Origin: Lepus europaeus
Taxonomy: Eukaryota > Chordata > Mammalia > Lagomorpha > Leporidae
Direction: 5' to 3'
Assembly (NCBI RefSeq): GCF_033115175.1
Contig: NC_084839.1
Coordinates: 35,449,501 to 35,513,500 of the forward strand
DNA: 64,000 nucleotides
Part shown: positions 37,026 to 46,789 of the stretch, in pieces
How positions within the stretch are numbered: the stretch's first letter is position 1
How the letters are laid out: the number at the start of each line of letters is the position of its first letter
Notes under the pieces: model-generated
Database searches by the model: none
Told to the model about the DNA's origin: nothing
What the model saw: the letters and a program-made list of their open reading frames with translations, nothing else
Made by a program: the position numbers and the translations under genes

Positions 37026-37204
37026 CAGTGGTTGCCAAGCTGTGGTCCTGGCTCTGGCAGCCTCTGGGAGCTTGATAGAAAAGCAACTTCTCGGGCCCCA
37101 CCCCAGAGCTGCTGAATCAGAAACTCTCTGGGTGGCATCTGGTAATCTGTGTTTTCACAAGCCTCCAGGTGAATCTGATGCACATTGGCATTGGAGAGCC
37201 ACTG
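37026..37204. mobile_element. MER5-type hAT-Charlie DNA transposon
   Basis: Begins CAGTGGTTGCCAAG and ends GAGAGCCACTG, imperfect inverted termini. The interior has GGGCCCCACCCCAGAG, AATCAGAAACTCTCTGGG and a GGTGAATCTGATGCACATT stretch, which match MER5A/B. Non-autonomous and too diverged for mobility. Confidence 0.85.
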
Positions 37205-37335
37205 GGTCACAGACTCTCTGCTTGAATTAATCATAACACTGGGATTGCAAAATAGCAAATTTCCATCATCCAAGGAACATTTATGAATCCCAGGACATCT
37301 TTTTTGATTTGCTCCACCTTTCTCTTTATTCCAGC

Positions 37336-37350
37336 CCCCCCCCCCCCCCG
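37336..37350. repeat. poly(C) run
   Basis: About 15 C residues, not part of a SINE. Confidence 0.9.
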
Positions 37351-37429
37351 CCCCGGCTGGTCACAATGCAATCAGATTTGGGAAATTTGGTATACTAATT
37401 CCTGTGTGTGACATCATTCTTTTTTTTCT

Positions 37430-37731
37430 GCCTTAAGATTTATCTATGTATTTGAAAGGCCAAGTGACAGAGAGAGAGAGAGAGAGATGGAGGGAAAGAC
37501 AAACAGTGAGATCTTTAATCAGCAGGTTCCTTCCCCAAATGGCCTCAATAGCCAGATCTGGACCAGGCCAAAAGTAGGAGCCAGGGGCCAGGAACTCCAT
37601 CCAAGTACTTGGGCCATCTTCAGCTACCTTCCCAGGTGCATTAGCAGGGAGCTGGATCAGAAGCAGAGCAGCTAGAACTGGAACCAGCACTCCAATATGG
37701 GGCGCTTAATGTGTACCCTACCATGCTGGCC
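37430..37731 (-). mobile_element. C-element SINE type I, antisense
   Basis: TGTGTGNCATCATTCTT repeated left (about 37,404) and right (about 37,735). Confidence 0.94.
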
Positions 37732-37750
37732 CTATGTGTGCCATCATTCT

Positions 37751-38344
37751 TGATGTCCAACTAGTCCCTCGTTTGTCTGATGGAATCCCCTTGGAACTAT
37801 TCTCGTGTTCCTTCCACCTGATTCTGGGAACTGCTGAGGACATTCTTGTTATCTGATCCAAGAATGAGAAGATTTGGTACACGTGGCTGTGTATTTGCCT
37901 GTTTTATATGGGAGCTTTGAGGGAAAAAACAAACAAACAAAATGTGTTACTTAATCTTTCCTAAGGGCACCTGGTATCTAAATAATGTTCTATCTGATAA
38001 ACTGGTCATTATTTTGGAAAGAGAAAAAGGCTGATCGCAATGATATTGCGAAGTTCCATGGTTTTTAAACTAGCAGGATTCCGGGTTGGTACAAATTGCA
38101 GTGTTTTCTTGTGATTTTAGATTAATTAATTTGACTCCCAGTTTTGATCTCTGGTCAGATAACAGAGAGACTTGTTCACAATTGGCAAGAGCAAACTAAA
38201 GATAGTGAAATGCGATATTTGGTTTCAGTCTTTAATTGGTATAGGACCCAGGATCTGTGGAATACGACACATATACAACTACTTAAGATATCCCAATGTT
38301 TATCAGAATAACCTCAACATAAAAACCAATTTGCAAAGACAACA
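37751..38344. other. no recognisable gene or repeat
   Basis: AT-rich unique-looking sequence before the MIR pair. Confidence 0.45.
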
Positions 38345-38578
38345 ATACCTTGAATTTATTAAACAATTACTGTAAGCCAGGCATTGTATCAAGTGCTTAA
38401 CAAATAACTAGCTCATTTATTGCTTTCAAAACCCCTATGAGGTAAGTGCTTTTATTGTTCTTGTCTTAGAAGTGAGTAAAGTGAGGCATAGAAATATTCA
38501 GTAGCTTCCTGCAGGTCACAGCTAAGCAGGCATTCTACATTCCATGGTCTTAACCACCACACTATAACGCCTTTTCTA
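38345..38578 (-). mobile_element. MIR SINE, antisense
   Basis: CTGTAAGCCAGGCATTGTAT, AACCCCTATGAGGTAAGTGC, AGTGAGGCATAGAAATATTC and CAGGTCACAGCTAAGCAGGC. Nearly full length. Confidence 0.88.
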
Positions 38579-38649
38579 AATTTGCACTAGCAAATATAAT
38601 TAAGGAGCTTTGCTCTGTGATTAACTTATTTAGTTTCATAATATTTTCA

Positions 38650-38870
38650 GGAAGAGAACAGAAGCAATGGAAAGAGCCCAGGGAATTTTCAATGTCAAGA
38701 CCTGTTTGTGGGTTCCAACTAAAACTCATGGATGACCTGGGGCAGAACTGTTCTGAGCTTCAGCTTCTTCATTTATAGAATGGGCCTAGTAATAACTGTA
38801 TTACCTACCTCATGCTCAGTGTGCCTATCAGACAGTATAATGGGTATGAAAATGATTATGAATGACAAAG
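38650..38870 (+). mobile_element. MIR SINE, sense
   Basis: GATGACCTGGGGCAGAACTG, CTTCAGCTTCTTCATTTATA, GAATGGGCCTAGTAATAACT and ACCTACCTCATGCTCAGTG. With the 38,345 copy it forms a loose inverted MIR pair. Confidence 0.85.
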
Positions 38871-39539
38871 TAGAAAACAGAATGGTTTGGACATGTATTC
38901 TGAACAATACGGAAAAAGTCTTAGAGTTTTCTATTTACAAAACAATTACTTGGGTTTTGAATATTTTACATCCTTAAAGTATTTTTCTTTCAGTTTATTT
39001 CTGACTGAATTTTTCAAACTGGCCATTTTCTTTATTCCTGTGTAATTATTTGATGTCTTGTCCTGGATTTATTAAGAATTTTATAATACCATTATGCAAA
39101 TAAAGTATCTTTTACATGCTTTTCCCCAAGAGCAAATTTTAACTTCTTGTCATGTTTCAGTCGTATCTGCAATATTCAGGTGACAACCTGCTGCTCTGGT
39201 GGTTCATGCATTTGTGTTTTGCATATTTCACACAAGAAAAGAAAGAAAAAAGAGAGGTTGGACAGATGAGATTTTCTTTCCAGGCAGAGAAGAACTAGAA
39301 AAATTTGCATGGTCATGACCTCTTCTGTAGACAAAGGATGCTTGTTTTTGGGACTGGCAATTGGTCACAGGGTGACAACCCATCCCCAAATTCCTGAGGC
39401 AACCCTAGGTTTACAATCTGAGGCTCTGAAATAGTTCCCAAGATGCAATTATTTCCAAATTTAATCAAACCCCAGAAAATAGCTAATTAAAAATAATCAA
39501 TAAAACAGCAAGCCCTTTCTCCAAAATTAAACACACTTT
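38871..39539. other. no recognisable gene or repeat
   Basis: SINE-free AT-rich sequence between the MIR pair and the block at 39.5 kb. Confidence 0.45.
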
Positions 39540-39541
39540 GT

Positions 39542-39547
39542 TTTATT
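39542..39547 (-). promoter_or_regulatory. candidate minus-strand poly(A) signal AATAAA
   Basis: The minus strand reads GCAGCCAATAAAACAAAGTG. It lies at the end of a non-repetitive, relatively GC-rich block (39,540-39,780) with an 83-codon minus-strand frame. It might be the end of an unannotated minus-strand transcript or of an old retroposed cDNA; no protein family is recognised. Confidence 0.3.
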
Positions 39548-40011
39548 GGCTGCAAGGCCAAGTCTTGCCAAAGCCCAGCCACCTGTTGGGGTGGGGGTGC
39601 GGGGAGAAGGTGCTGGAGTTCCTGGGAGGTGACTGTTCTTGGCAACCACCTCCACCCAGCCATTCCCGGAATCCGTCGTTGTCAGCTTCTGCTGAGATAT
39701 GACTTTGTACTTGGTGGGTAAAGATAGGCAAGGGATTTTTTTTTCAGTTCTCCCTTTGAATGCTTTTTCCATCCTCACGTTTCTATTCTTTTAAATGACA
39801 TAATTACAGCCAAGCTTCTGAAGTAGCATGTGCCTGCCGAAGGGGCTCCCGCAGAGCGATGGCTGTCTGAGCTGGTCTCTCTGCAGCTCAGCCTGCCCTG
39901 TTTCCCCACGCTCTGCCGACTACCCAGGAAGCTGGGTGTGGTTCTGAGAAGGTTTGGTTGGGATTTTTCATTTTAGTTTGCCTCAATGATTTAATCCATT
40001 GTTTGAGGTTG

Positions 40012-40038
40012 TTTTTTTTTTTTTTTTTTTTTTTTTTT
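40012..40038. repeat. poly(T) run
   Basis: Nearly 30 T residues with no adjoining SINE body on either side that I can recognise. Confidence 0.9.
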
Positions 40039-40545
40039 CCCCAGCTGAAACCAAGCAGATTACTTCTGTGACCAGATTTGTTGAAATGAAAACTTCACGG
40101 AACAGAATGACATCAGTAAAACTCATCCGCAGGGGAGTGCTCTTTTAAATGAGGAAATCCTCAAGACTACATGGGCCATAAGGGAGATGTTGGAAAAGCG
40201 ACGCTCTAGAGTTGAGATTAAGGCTCCTTTCTGGTTCAGTGTCTTTCCTGACAAAAGTTAACTTATCTTAAGGCTAAAAGGAACAAAAAATAATGAAAAA
40301 ATTTTAAGTTCTTTAGGGTCGTGGGTTTTTCATGTTGATGTCCACTGAGCAGTGGAGAGACACGCTGGTGACTCAGAAAAAGCTAATTTTTCCAAGCAGC
40401 ACTTTACTGCGTTGTTTTATTTTGTGATGTCCCACACTTCTATTTTAAAATTTTTATTTATTTTTAATTATAAAGTTTTGTTTTACTTCAGTTTTATTTT
40501 TTTTTCTCATGTTGTATTGTCTTTTATTTCTGACTGGCATATACT

Positions 40546-40863
40546 TTTTTAAAAAAGATTTATTTATTTGAAAGGCAGAGCCACAGAGAGAAAGAGAAGG
40601 AAGGAAGGAGGAAGGGAGGGAGAGAGAGAGAGAGAGAGAGAGAGAATCTTCCATTTGCTGGTTCACTACCCAAATGACTTCACAAGCCCAGAGCTTCTTC
40701 TGGGTGTCCCACATGGATTCAGGAACCCAAGCACCTGGGCCATCTTCTGTTGCTTTCCCAGGCCCATTAGCAGGGAGCTGGATTGGAAGTGAAGCAGCTG
40801 GGACTTGAACCGGCATCTGTATGGGATGTAGCAGCTTTACCCACTACACCACAGCAGCAGCCC
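40546..40863 (-). mobile_element. C-element SINE type I, antisense
   Basis: CTGGCATANACTTT duplicated on both sides; internal (GGAA/GA)n. Confidence 0.95.
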
Positions 40864-41884
40864 CCTGGCATACACTTTATAGAAGGCAACGCACAGATTC
40901 TATTGTAGGATTTCATGAACTTTGACAATTTGATACAGCCTTATTGGTAATCATCATCCTAATCAAGATACAGAAATTTCCATCACTTAAGAAAATTTCC
41001 TTGAGCCCCTTTCCAATCATTGTCACCCCAGCCTAACTCCAGGAAACCACTGTTCTGAGTTCTATCACTATAATAGGTTAGGTGTTGTCAAAAGATAAAA
41101 TCATACCAGGTGTAGTTAAATGATCTAGCTGACTTTGATCTGTGAGACGTGCATGAGAGTGAACCATCCTCTAAAAAGTCAGGAGAGATACTCCAGAGAC
41201 AGGCATTTCTCACAGAAGTTAGGACCATCTGGGATGTCTGAGTGCTAAATTGGATTCACTGGGTTTGAGTCCTCGCTCCTCTGCTTCTGGCCCCATTTCC
41301 TGATAATGGGCACCCTGGGAGGTTGCAAGTCGTAGCCCAAGTACTTGGGTCCCTGCCACCTGCTGGGAGACCAGGAGTGAGTTCCAGGCTGCTGGCTTTG
41401 GCCTGGCGCAGTCCTGGCTGTTGAAGGCATTTGGGAAGTGAATCAGCAGATGGGAGATCTCTGTCTTTCAAGTAAACACATTAAATAATTTTTTTTTTAA
41501 TTTAAAATATGCTCCAGTGAGCTGAGTGAGGCTGACTTTATCAGCAGTAAAGGGGTGAGGAAAGTAGAAACACGGAACAAAAAACAGATTGGTCAATCCA
41601 AAGTTACTTTCCTTATAGAGTTAAAACAGAAGGGACTTCCTTATCACGCTAAATCTGGCCTGTTTGGGGACTTGACTATTGTTTTTCTCTCCTAATTTCT
41701 TGGCTTGGTTATGGGGAACTTTTGTGTAAGTGACTCCATTTTGATTTGGTCTGCTGGGGCCCAGTGCAGGAGCTCAGACTGGATCAATGGCCTCCTATAC
41801 ATTTCATGTCCCAAGAGGAATACCTATTTTGAGCTTATATAAATGGAATCATGGGCTCTTTTTGTGTCTGGATTCTTTTTTTTT
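40864..41884 (-). mobile_element. L1M 3' UTR fragment, antisense, split by an old SINE
   Basis: GAACTTTGACAATTTGATAC, ATCAAGATACAGAAATTTCC and GGAAACCACTGTTCTGAGTT on the left; TATATAAATGGAATCATGGG on the right near 41,835-41,855. Sequence at about 41,490-41,780 between the parts is not clearly L1. Confidence 0.7.
41222..41487 (+). mobile_element. C-element SINE, old divergent subgroup
   Basis: Body from GGTTTGAGTCCTCGCTCCTC to TCTTTCAAGTAAAC; head decayed. Confidence 0.8.
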
Positions 41885-42120
41885 TCCCCAAGGGAAACTT
41901 TTATTTAAGGAATACAAATGTCATACATTTCATAAGTACAACTTTAGGAATATAGTGATTCTTCCCAACATCCCTACCCTCCCTCCCACTCCCCCACCCC
42001 TCCTCCTCTTCCCTCTCCCATTCCCAGTCCCATTCTACACTAAGATCCATTTTTGATTAATTTTATACACAGAAGACCAACTCTATACTAAGTAAGGAGT
42101 TCTTTTTTCAACATGATTTC
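41885..42120 (-). mobile_element. young lagomorph-type L1 3' end, antisense
   Basis: AACTTTTATTTAAGGAATAC, a pyrimidine-rich CTCCCACTCCCCCACCCCTC stretch, then CTAAGATCCATTTTTGATTA and TACACAGAAGACCAACTCTA. This matches my memory of the rabbit L1 3' UTR (purine-rich on the sense strand). Strongly 5'-truncated. Confidence 0.75.
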
Positions 42121-42121
42121 T

Positions 42122-42601
42122 TGGGGCTGCAATGCAAACATCCCATATGGGCACCAGTCTGAGTCTGAGTCCTGGCTGCTCCACTTTTTTTTTTTTTAAT
42201 GATGTATTTTATTTATTTGAAAGAGTTACAAAGAGAGAGGTAGAGACAGAGAGAGAGAAAGAGAGAGGTCTTCCATCCTCTGGTTCATTCCCCAAATGGC
42301 TGTAACCACCAGAGCTGACCTGCTCTGAAGCCAGGATCCAGGAACCAGGAACCAGGAACTAGGAGCTTCTTCTGGGTCTCCCATGTAGGTGCAGGGGCCC
42401 AAGGTCTTGGGCCATCCTCCACTGCTTTCCCAGGCTCATCAGCAGGCAGCTGGATCAGAAGTGGAGCAACCGGGACTTGAACCAGTGCCCATATGGGATG
42501 ATGGCGCTGCAGGCCAGGGTTTTGACCCGCTGTACCACAGTGCTGGCCCCTGCTCTGCTTCTGATCCAGCTCCCTGCTAATGCACCTGGGAAAGCAGCAG
42601 A
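42122..42601 (+). mobile_element. C-element SINE, sense, host of nested copy, 3'-truncated
   Basis: Head 42,122-42,187 and body from about 42,550 to 42,601 join when the antisense insertion is removed. Confidence 0.85.
42188..42549 (-). mobile_element. C-element SINE type I, antisense, nested
   Basis: Inserted in the sense SINE; CTGCTCNNCT-like flanks on each side. GGAACCAGGAACCAGGAACT shows a short tandem amplification. Confidence 0.92.
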
Positions 42602-42766
42602 TGAAGTCAGGAGCCATGAACTACATCCAGATCTCCCACACAGGTGGTAGGGGCCCAGGGACTGGAGCTATTGCTGCCTCCCAGGATTTGCATTAGTGGG
42701 AAGCTGGAGTAGCTGAGACTCAAAGCCGGCACTCTGATATGGAATGCAAGTAGCCCAAGGGGCAAT

Positions 42767-42783
42767 TTAACTGCTGCATCTCA
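42767..42783. repeat. target-site duplication, left copy (U2 fragment)
   Basis: TTAACTGCTGCATCTCA, identical to 42,816-42,832. The shared edge bases make the exact junction ambiguous by one or two nucleotides. Confidence 0.9.
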
Positions 42784-42816
42784 CACTTGATCTTAGCCAA
42801 AAGGCCGAGAAGCGAT
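42784..42816 (-). pseudogene. U2 snRNA 5'-fragment retropseudogene
   Basis: On the minus strand 42,816 down to about 42,784 reads ATCGCTTCTCGGCCTTTTGG then CTAAGATCAAGTG, matching nucleotides 1 to about 33 of U2 spliceosomal RNA without a mismatch that I can see. This includes the 5' end and stem I, and stops just before the branch-point recognition sequence. A perfect 17-bp repeat (42,767-42,783 and 42,816-42,832) flanks it. There is no poly(A) tail. It begins exactly at the RNA's natural 5' end and is truncated at the 3' end, so it is a retroposed fragment, not a U2 gene. Confidence 0.9.
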
Positions 42817-42832
42817 TAACTGCTGCATCTCA
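42816..42832. repeat. target-site duplication, right copy (U2 fragment)
   Basis: Second copy of the 17-bp repeat; adjoins the U2 5' end. Confidence 0.9.
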
Positions 42833-42840
42833 TGCTGCTC

Positions 42841-43030
42841 TATTTGACCATCTTAGAGTGTATAATTCAGTTGCATTAAGTACACTCACAGTGTTGCGCA
42901 ATCATCATCACTATTCATTTCCAGCACTTTTTCATCATTCCAAGCTGAAACTCTGTATCCATTAAACAATAATTTCCCATTTCTGCTCTCCACCCCAACC
43001 CTGTCCCTGGTAACCACTTCTCCACTTTCT
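42841..43030 (-). mobile_element. L1M 3' UTR fragment, antisense
   Basis: AGTGTATAATTCAGTTGCAT, TGTTGCGCAATCATCATCAC and GAAACTCTGTATCCATTAAA are antisense L1 3' UTR. A piece at about 43,341-43,420 beyond the SINE may belong to it. Confidence 0.8.
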
Positions 43031-43340
43031 TTCTTTTTAAGACTTATTTATGTATTTGAAAGTCAAAGTTACTGACAGAGGGAGAGCCAAAGAAAGGGAG
43101 AGATCTTCTATCTACTGGCTCACTCCCTAAATGGCTGCAGCAGCGAGCTCTGGGCCAGGCTGAAGCCAGGAGCCTGGAGCTCTATCTGGTCTCACATGTG
43201 GGCTTGGGTCATCTTTTGCTGCCTTCCCAGACACATTAGCAGGGAGTTGGATTGGAAGTGGAGCAGCTGAGACTAAAACTAGTGTTCATTCAGGATGCCA
43301 GCTTTGCACACTGTACCATTGCCCACTGAACACTGGCCCC
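43030..43340 (-). mobile_element. C-element SINE type I, antisense
   Basis: Tail GACTTATTTATGTATTTGAA, head end GAACACTGGCCCC. Confidence 0.92.
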
Positions 43341-44044
43341 TCATTGGCCCTTCTGCAGGTTCTTTTTAGTTACCCATATCCTTTCTGCTCCATCTAGTAG
43401 ATTCTGTTGTTTTCAACCAAGAACTCTGATCGGTTTCAGAGGCTGACTCTCTCAGTCTGTTCTGGCTGTTATAGAAAAATATACCTTAGACTGAATAATT
43501 TATAAATGACAGAATATGGTTTCTGGGTAGGTTATGGACATCAGAGATTGAGTTGAGGCAGCTAAGTCCAGGATCAAGATGTCAGCAGATCTCTGCTTCA
43601 TAGACGGCGCCACCTTGCTGGGTCCTTGGGCCTCTTGACCACCTCCTAGTGGTCCCATCTGTTAATACTATTGCATTTTAGATTTGATTTACACGCACGA
43701 ATTTTGGAGTGGAGGCATAAACATTCAGACCATAGCAATAACCATGAAGACAAATGGTTCCTGGTTCTCTCGGGGGAAAGTATTTAAAGAAATCATCAAA
43801 GTTTGTGATTTACAAAAAGATGAATGTCCCAAATATGTGGGCCTTTAAGTAATAAAAAAAGATTTTCAGTTATTATAAGCCAGCTACCAGATTAAAAAAC
43901 AAACAAAGCAGATCAAGGTTTTAAGGCACTGATGATATCATAGCAACAGGGGACATAGTAAGTTCTTTTTGTAAGAAACCTATCTCTTAGAGGACATATT
44001 TTGCAAACTATTCTTGGAAAGGTTTCCATCATTATGTGACCTTT
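43341..44044. other. no recognisable gene; possible old repeat debris
   Basis: GTTCTGGCTGTTATAGAAAA and neighbouring sequence look like old repeat debris but I cannot assign a family. Confidence 0.4.
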
Positions 44045-44071
44045 CAGTGGCACAGTGGTTAAGATGCCACT

Positions 44072-44404
44072 TAGGGCCGGCACTGTGGCTCACTAGGCTA
44101 ATCCTCCACCTGTGGCGCCAGCACCCCGGGTTCTAGTCCCGGTTGGGGCGCCGGTTCTGTCCCAGTTGCTCCTCTTCCAGGCCAGCTCTCTGCTGTGGCC
44201 TGAGAGTGTAGTGGAGGATGGCCCAGGTCCTTGGGCCTTGCACCCACATGGGAGACCAGGAGGAAGGACCTGGCTCCTGGCTTCGGATCGGTGCAGCACC
44301 GGCCATAGTGGCCATTTGGGGGGGTGAACCAGCAGAAGGAAGACCTTTCTCTCTCTCTCTCTCTCTCTCTAACTCTGCCTGTCCAAAAAAAAAAAAAAAA
44401 AAAA
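44072..44404 (+). mobile_element. C-element SINE type II, nested, sense
   Basis: AGATGCCACTTAGGG and AGACACCACTTGGG-like duplications flank it. Confidence 0.94.
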
Positions 44405-44675
44405 GACACCACTTGGGACAGCCACATTCCATATCAAAGTGCTAGGTTTGAATGCTGCCTCTATTTTTGAGTCCAGCATCCTGCTGACCTGCACCCTGGG
44501 AGGCAACAGGTGACAGCTCAAGTATCTGGGTCTCTGGCACCCATGTGGGAGACCTGGATTAAGTTCCCCACTCTTGTCTTTGGTCTGGCCCAGCCCTGGT
44601 GTTGCAGGCCTTTGGGCAGTGAACTATGTGTTGAGAGATCTCTGTTTCTCTCTCTACCCACCCCTGCTGCCTTTC

Positions 44676-45027
44676 TTTTTTCTTTCTTTTTTTTTTTTTT
44701 TTGACAAGCAGAGTGGACAGTGAGAGAGACAGAGAGAAAGGTCTTCCTTTTGCCGTTGGTTCACCCAACGGTGGCCGCCGCGGTAGGTGCGCTGCAGCCG
44801 GCGCAGCGCGCCGATCGGATGGCAGGAACCAGGTGCTTCTCCTGGTCTCCCATGGGGTGCAGGGCCCAAGCACTTGGGCCATCCTCCACTGCAATCCCTG
44901 GTCACAGCAGAGAGCTGGCCTGGAAGAGGGGCAACCGGGACAGGATCGGTGCCCCGACCGGGACTAGAACCCGGTGTGCCGGTGCCGCAAGGCGGAGGAT
45001 TAGCCTAGTGAGCCGCGGCGCCGGCCC
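44676..45027 (-). mobile_element. C-element SINE type II, nested, antisense
   Basis: CCCCTGCTGCNTTTC on both sides marks its insertion in the host's pyrimidine tract. The left T-run is interrupted by C. Confidence 0.95.
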
Positions 45028-45181
45028 CTGCTGCTTTTCAAATAAAGGAAAATTCAAATAGAAACTTCAAACAGAATCACCTTATCTTTTCAAAACAAGC
45101 CCCAAATACTGCACACATATAAAACTTGCAAACAGAATTTTCCAACATGTCTAAAAATCTTCTAAATGAAGTTTCATTTTA

Positions 45182-45537
45182 TTTTCTTTAAATTCCAATA
45201 GTTTTTTTTTTAAAAGATTTTATTTATTATTAAGACAGGATTACAGAGAGAGGGAGTTACAGAGACAAAGGTCTTCCATCCACTTGTTCACTCACTCCCT
45301 AAATGGCTACAACAGCCGGAGCTGTGCTGATCAGAAGCCAGGAGCCAGGAGCTTCTGGGTCTCCCACGTGGGTGGAAGGGCCCAATCCCAATCACTTGGG
45401 CCATCTTCCACTGCTTTCCAAGGCCATAGCAGAGAGTTGGATTGGAAGAGGAACAGCTGGTACAGGAACCAGTGCCCATATGGAATGTCGGCGCTGTAGG
45501 CAGCAGCTTTACCTACTACACCACAGTACTGGCCCCG
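45182..45537 (-). mobile_element. C-element SINE type I, antisense, with extra 3' tail
   Basis: AGTTTCATTTTA duplications lie at 45,170-45,181 and 45,538-45,549. Between the left copy and the T-run are 19 non-SINE bases (45,182-45,200), so the mobilised RNA seems to have ended in unique sequence past its A-run. Confidence 0.88.
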
Positions 45538-45782
45538 AGTTTCATTTTAAATGCACTTGTTAGAGATAAAAGAATTAAACAACTTTCAATTAATTGTAAA
45601 AATAACTGATTGATCTTAGAGAAAAATGGAAAATTTCACTAATCAAATTTTAACAAACCACTTACATAACTGTTAGTTATGTAAAATGAAAAATGAGTAT
45701 TGTGATTTAGTAGTTAGCCAGTGATAAATGAGTGTATGATTTAGTAGTTAGCCAATGATACATATCCTTTTGAAGTATATAT

Positions 45783-46097
45783 ATTTTTTTAATTTGACAG
45801 ATAGAGTCAGACAGTGAGAGAGAGAGAAAGAGAGAGAGAAAGGTCTTCCTTCCATTGGTTCACCCTCCAATGGCCGCTGCGGCCGGTGTACTGCACTGAT
45901 CCGAAGCCAGGAGCCAGGTGCCTCCTCCTGATCTCTCATGCGGGTGCAGGGCCCAAGCACTTGGGCCATCCTCCACTGCCTTCCCAGGCTACAGCAGAGA
46001 GCTGGCCTGAAAGGAGCAACAGGGACTAGAACCCGGCACCCATATGGGATGCCGGCACCACAGGTGGAGGATTAGCTAAGTGAGCCATGGCACCAGC
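45783..46097 (-). mobile_element. C-element SINE type II-like, antisense
   Basis: TTGAAGTATA followed by T-rich sequence on both sides; head CCATGGCACCAGCCCC. Confidence 0.94.
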
Positions 46098-46429
46098 CCC
46101 TTGAAGTATATTTTTTACACTTTAATAACCTTTAAAGGAATATATTGAAAAAAAGCTGAACATGGAACACAGTCTTTGATTGTCTAATTACAAAGTGCTA
46201 AATCAAAAATTCTAATTGTGCCATATTCAGTTATATTGATCTCACTCCTTATATTGTTATTACCAGCAATGATAGTCTTAGTAAGAGCAAAATTTCTGTA
46301 CCAATAGTAACTAAAGTAAATGTTTTCCAATGCATTTACGTTTTAGCTTAGTGGTATGTTTATAAGTTAATATAGATGGATTAGGAGCACACACTCAAAA
46401 TTTCTCTTTACCTATCCAAAGTAGTGTTT
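46098..46429. other. AT-rich DNA, no gene recognised
   Basis: No family assigned before the hAT fragment begins. Confidence 0.45.
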
Positions 46430-46610
46430 TTTCAAACTGTAATTGATTAAAAAATTAATGAAGTATTTGACACTTTTTTCCTAATAAATTTTTAGAGCCC
46501 AGTGTGTATTTTACACCTAAACACATTTTATTCGGAGCAGCCTACAGCATTTTAAGGACTCACGTGTGGCCAGTGGCTACTGTGTTGGATAACATTGCTC
46601 TACAGGGTCT
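46430..46610. mobile_element. non-autonomous hAT DNA transposon fragment (MER3-like)
   Basis: The right end reads CCAGTGTGTATTTTACACCT, then GTGGCCAGTGGCTACTGTGT and ATTGCTCTACA, matching a hAT-type element with CTAGAG-like termini. The left end is lost. Confidence 0.6.
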
Positions 46611-46789
46611 AGCTTTATAATTGCACACATTTGGGGATGAGAGGTATCAGACATGCATGATTTCGTTTGTCATCAGTAGTATTTCATAATACCAGATGAT
46701 TAGTGGTACATATAGAGTTAGCAAACTTATAAATACCATTGGCTGTTGTCATGAAAGCATTGGGGTATCTCTCTCCAGAGGTGAGCCCC

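Larger units (their letters stand above)
42602..42840 (-). mobile_element. C-element SINE, old, antisense, host of the U2 fragment
   Basis: GATCTCCCACACAGGTGGTA through GGCACTCTGATATGGAATGC; interrupted near its head by the U2 fragment. Confidence 0.82.
44045..45048 (+). mobile_element. C-element SINE, old subgroup, split by two later SINEs
   Basis: Head 44,045-44,071, body 44,405-44,675 and tail 45,028-45,048 (TTTTCAAATAAAGG) make one element once both insertions are removed. Confidence 0.88.

Noticed and set aside
42784..42816. Functional U2 snRNA gene
   Set aside because: Only about 33 nucleotides are present, without promoter elements or the branch-point, Sm and 3' stem regions.
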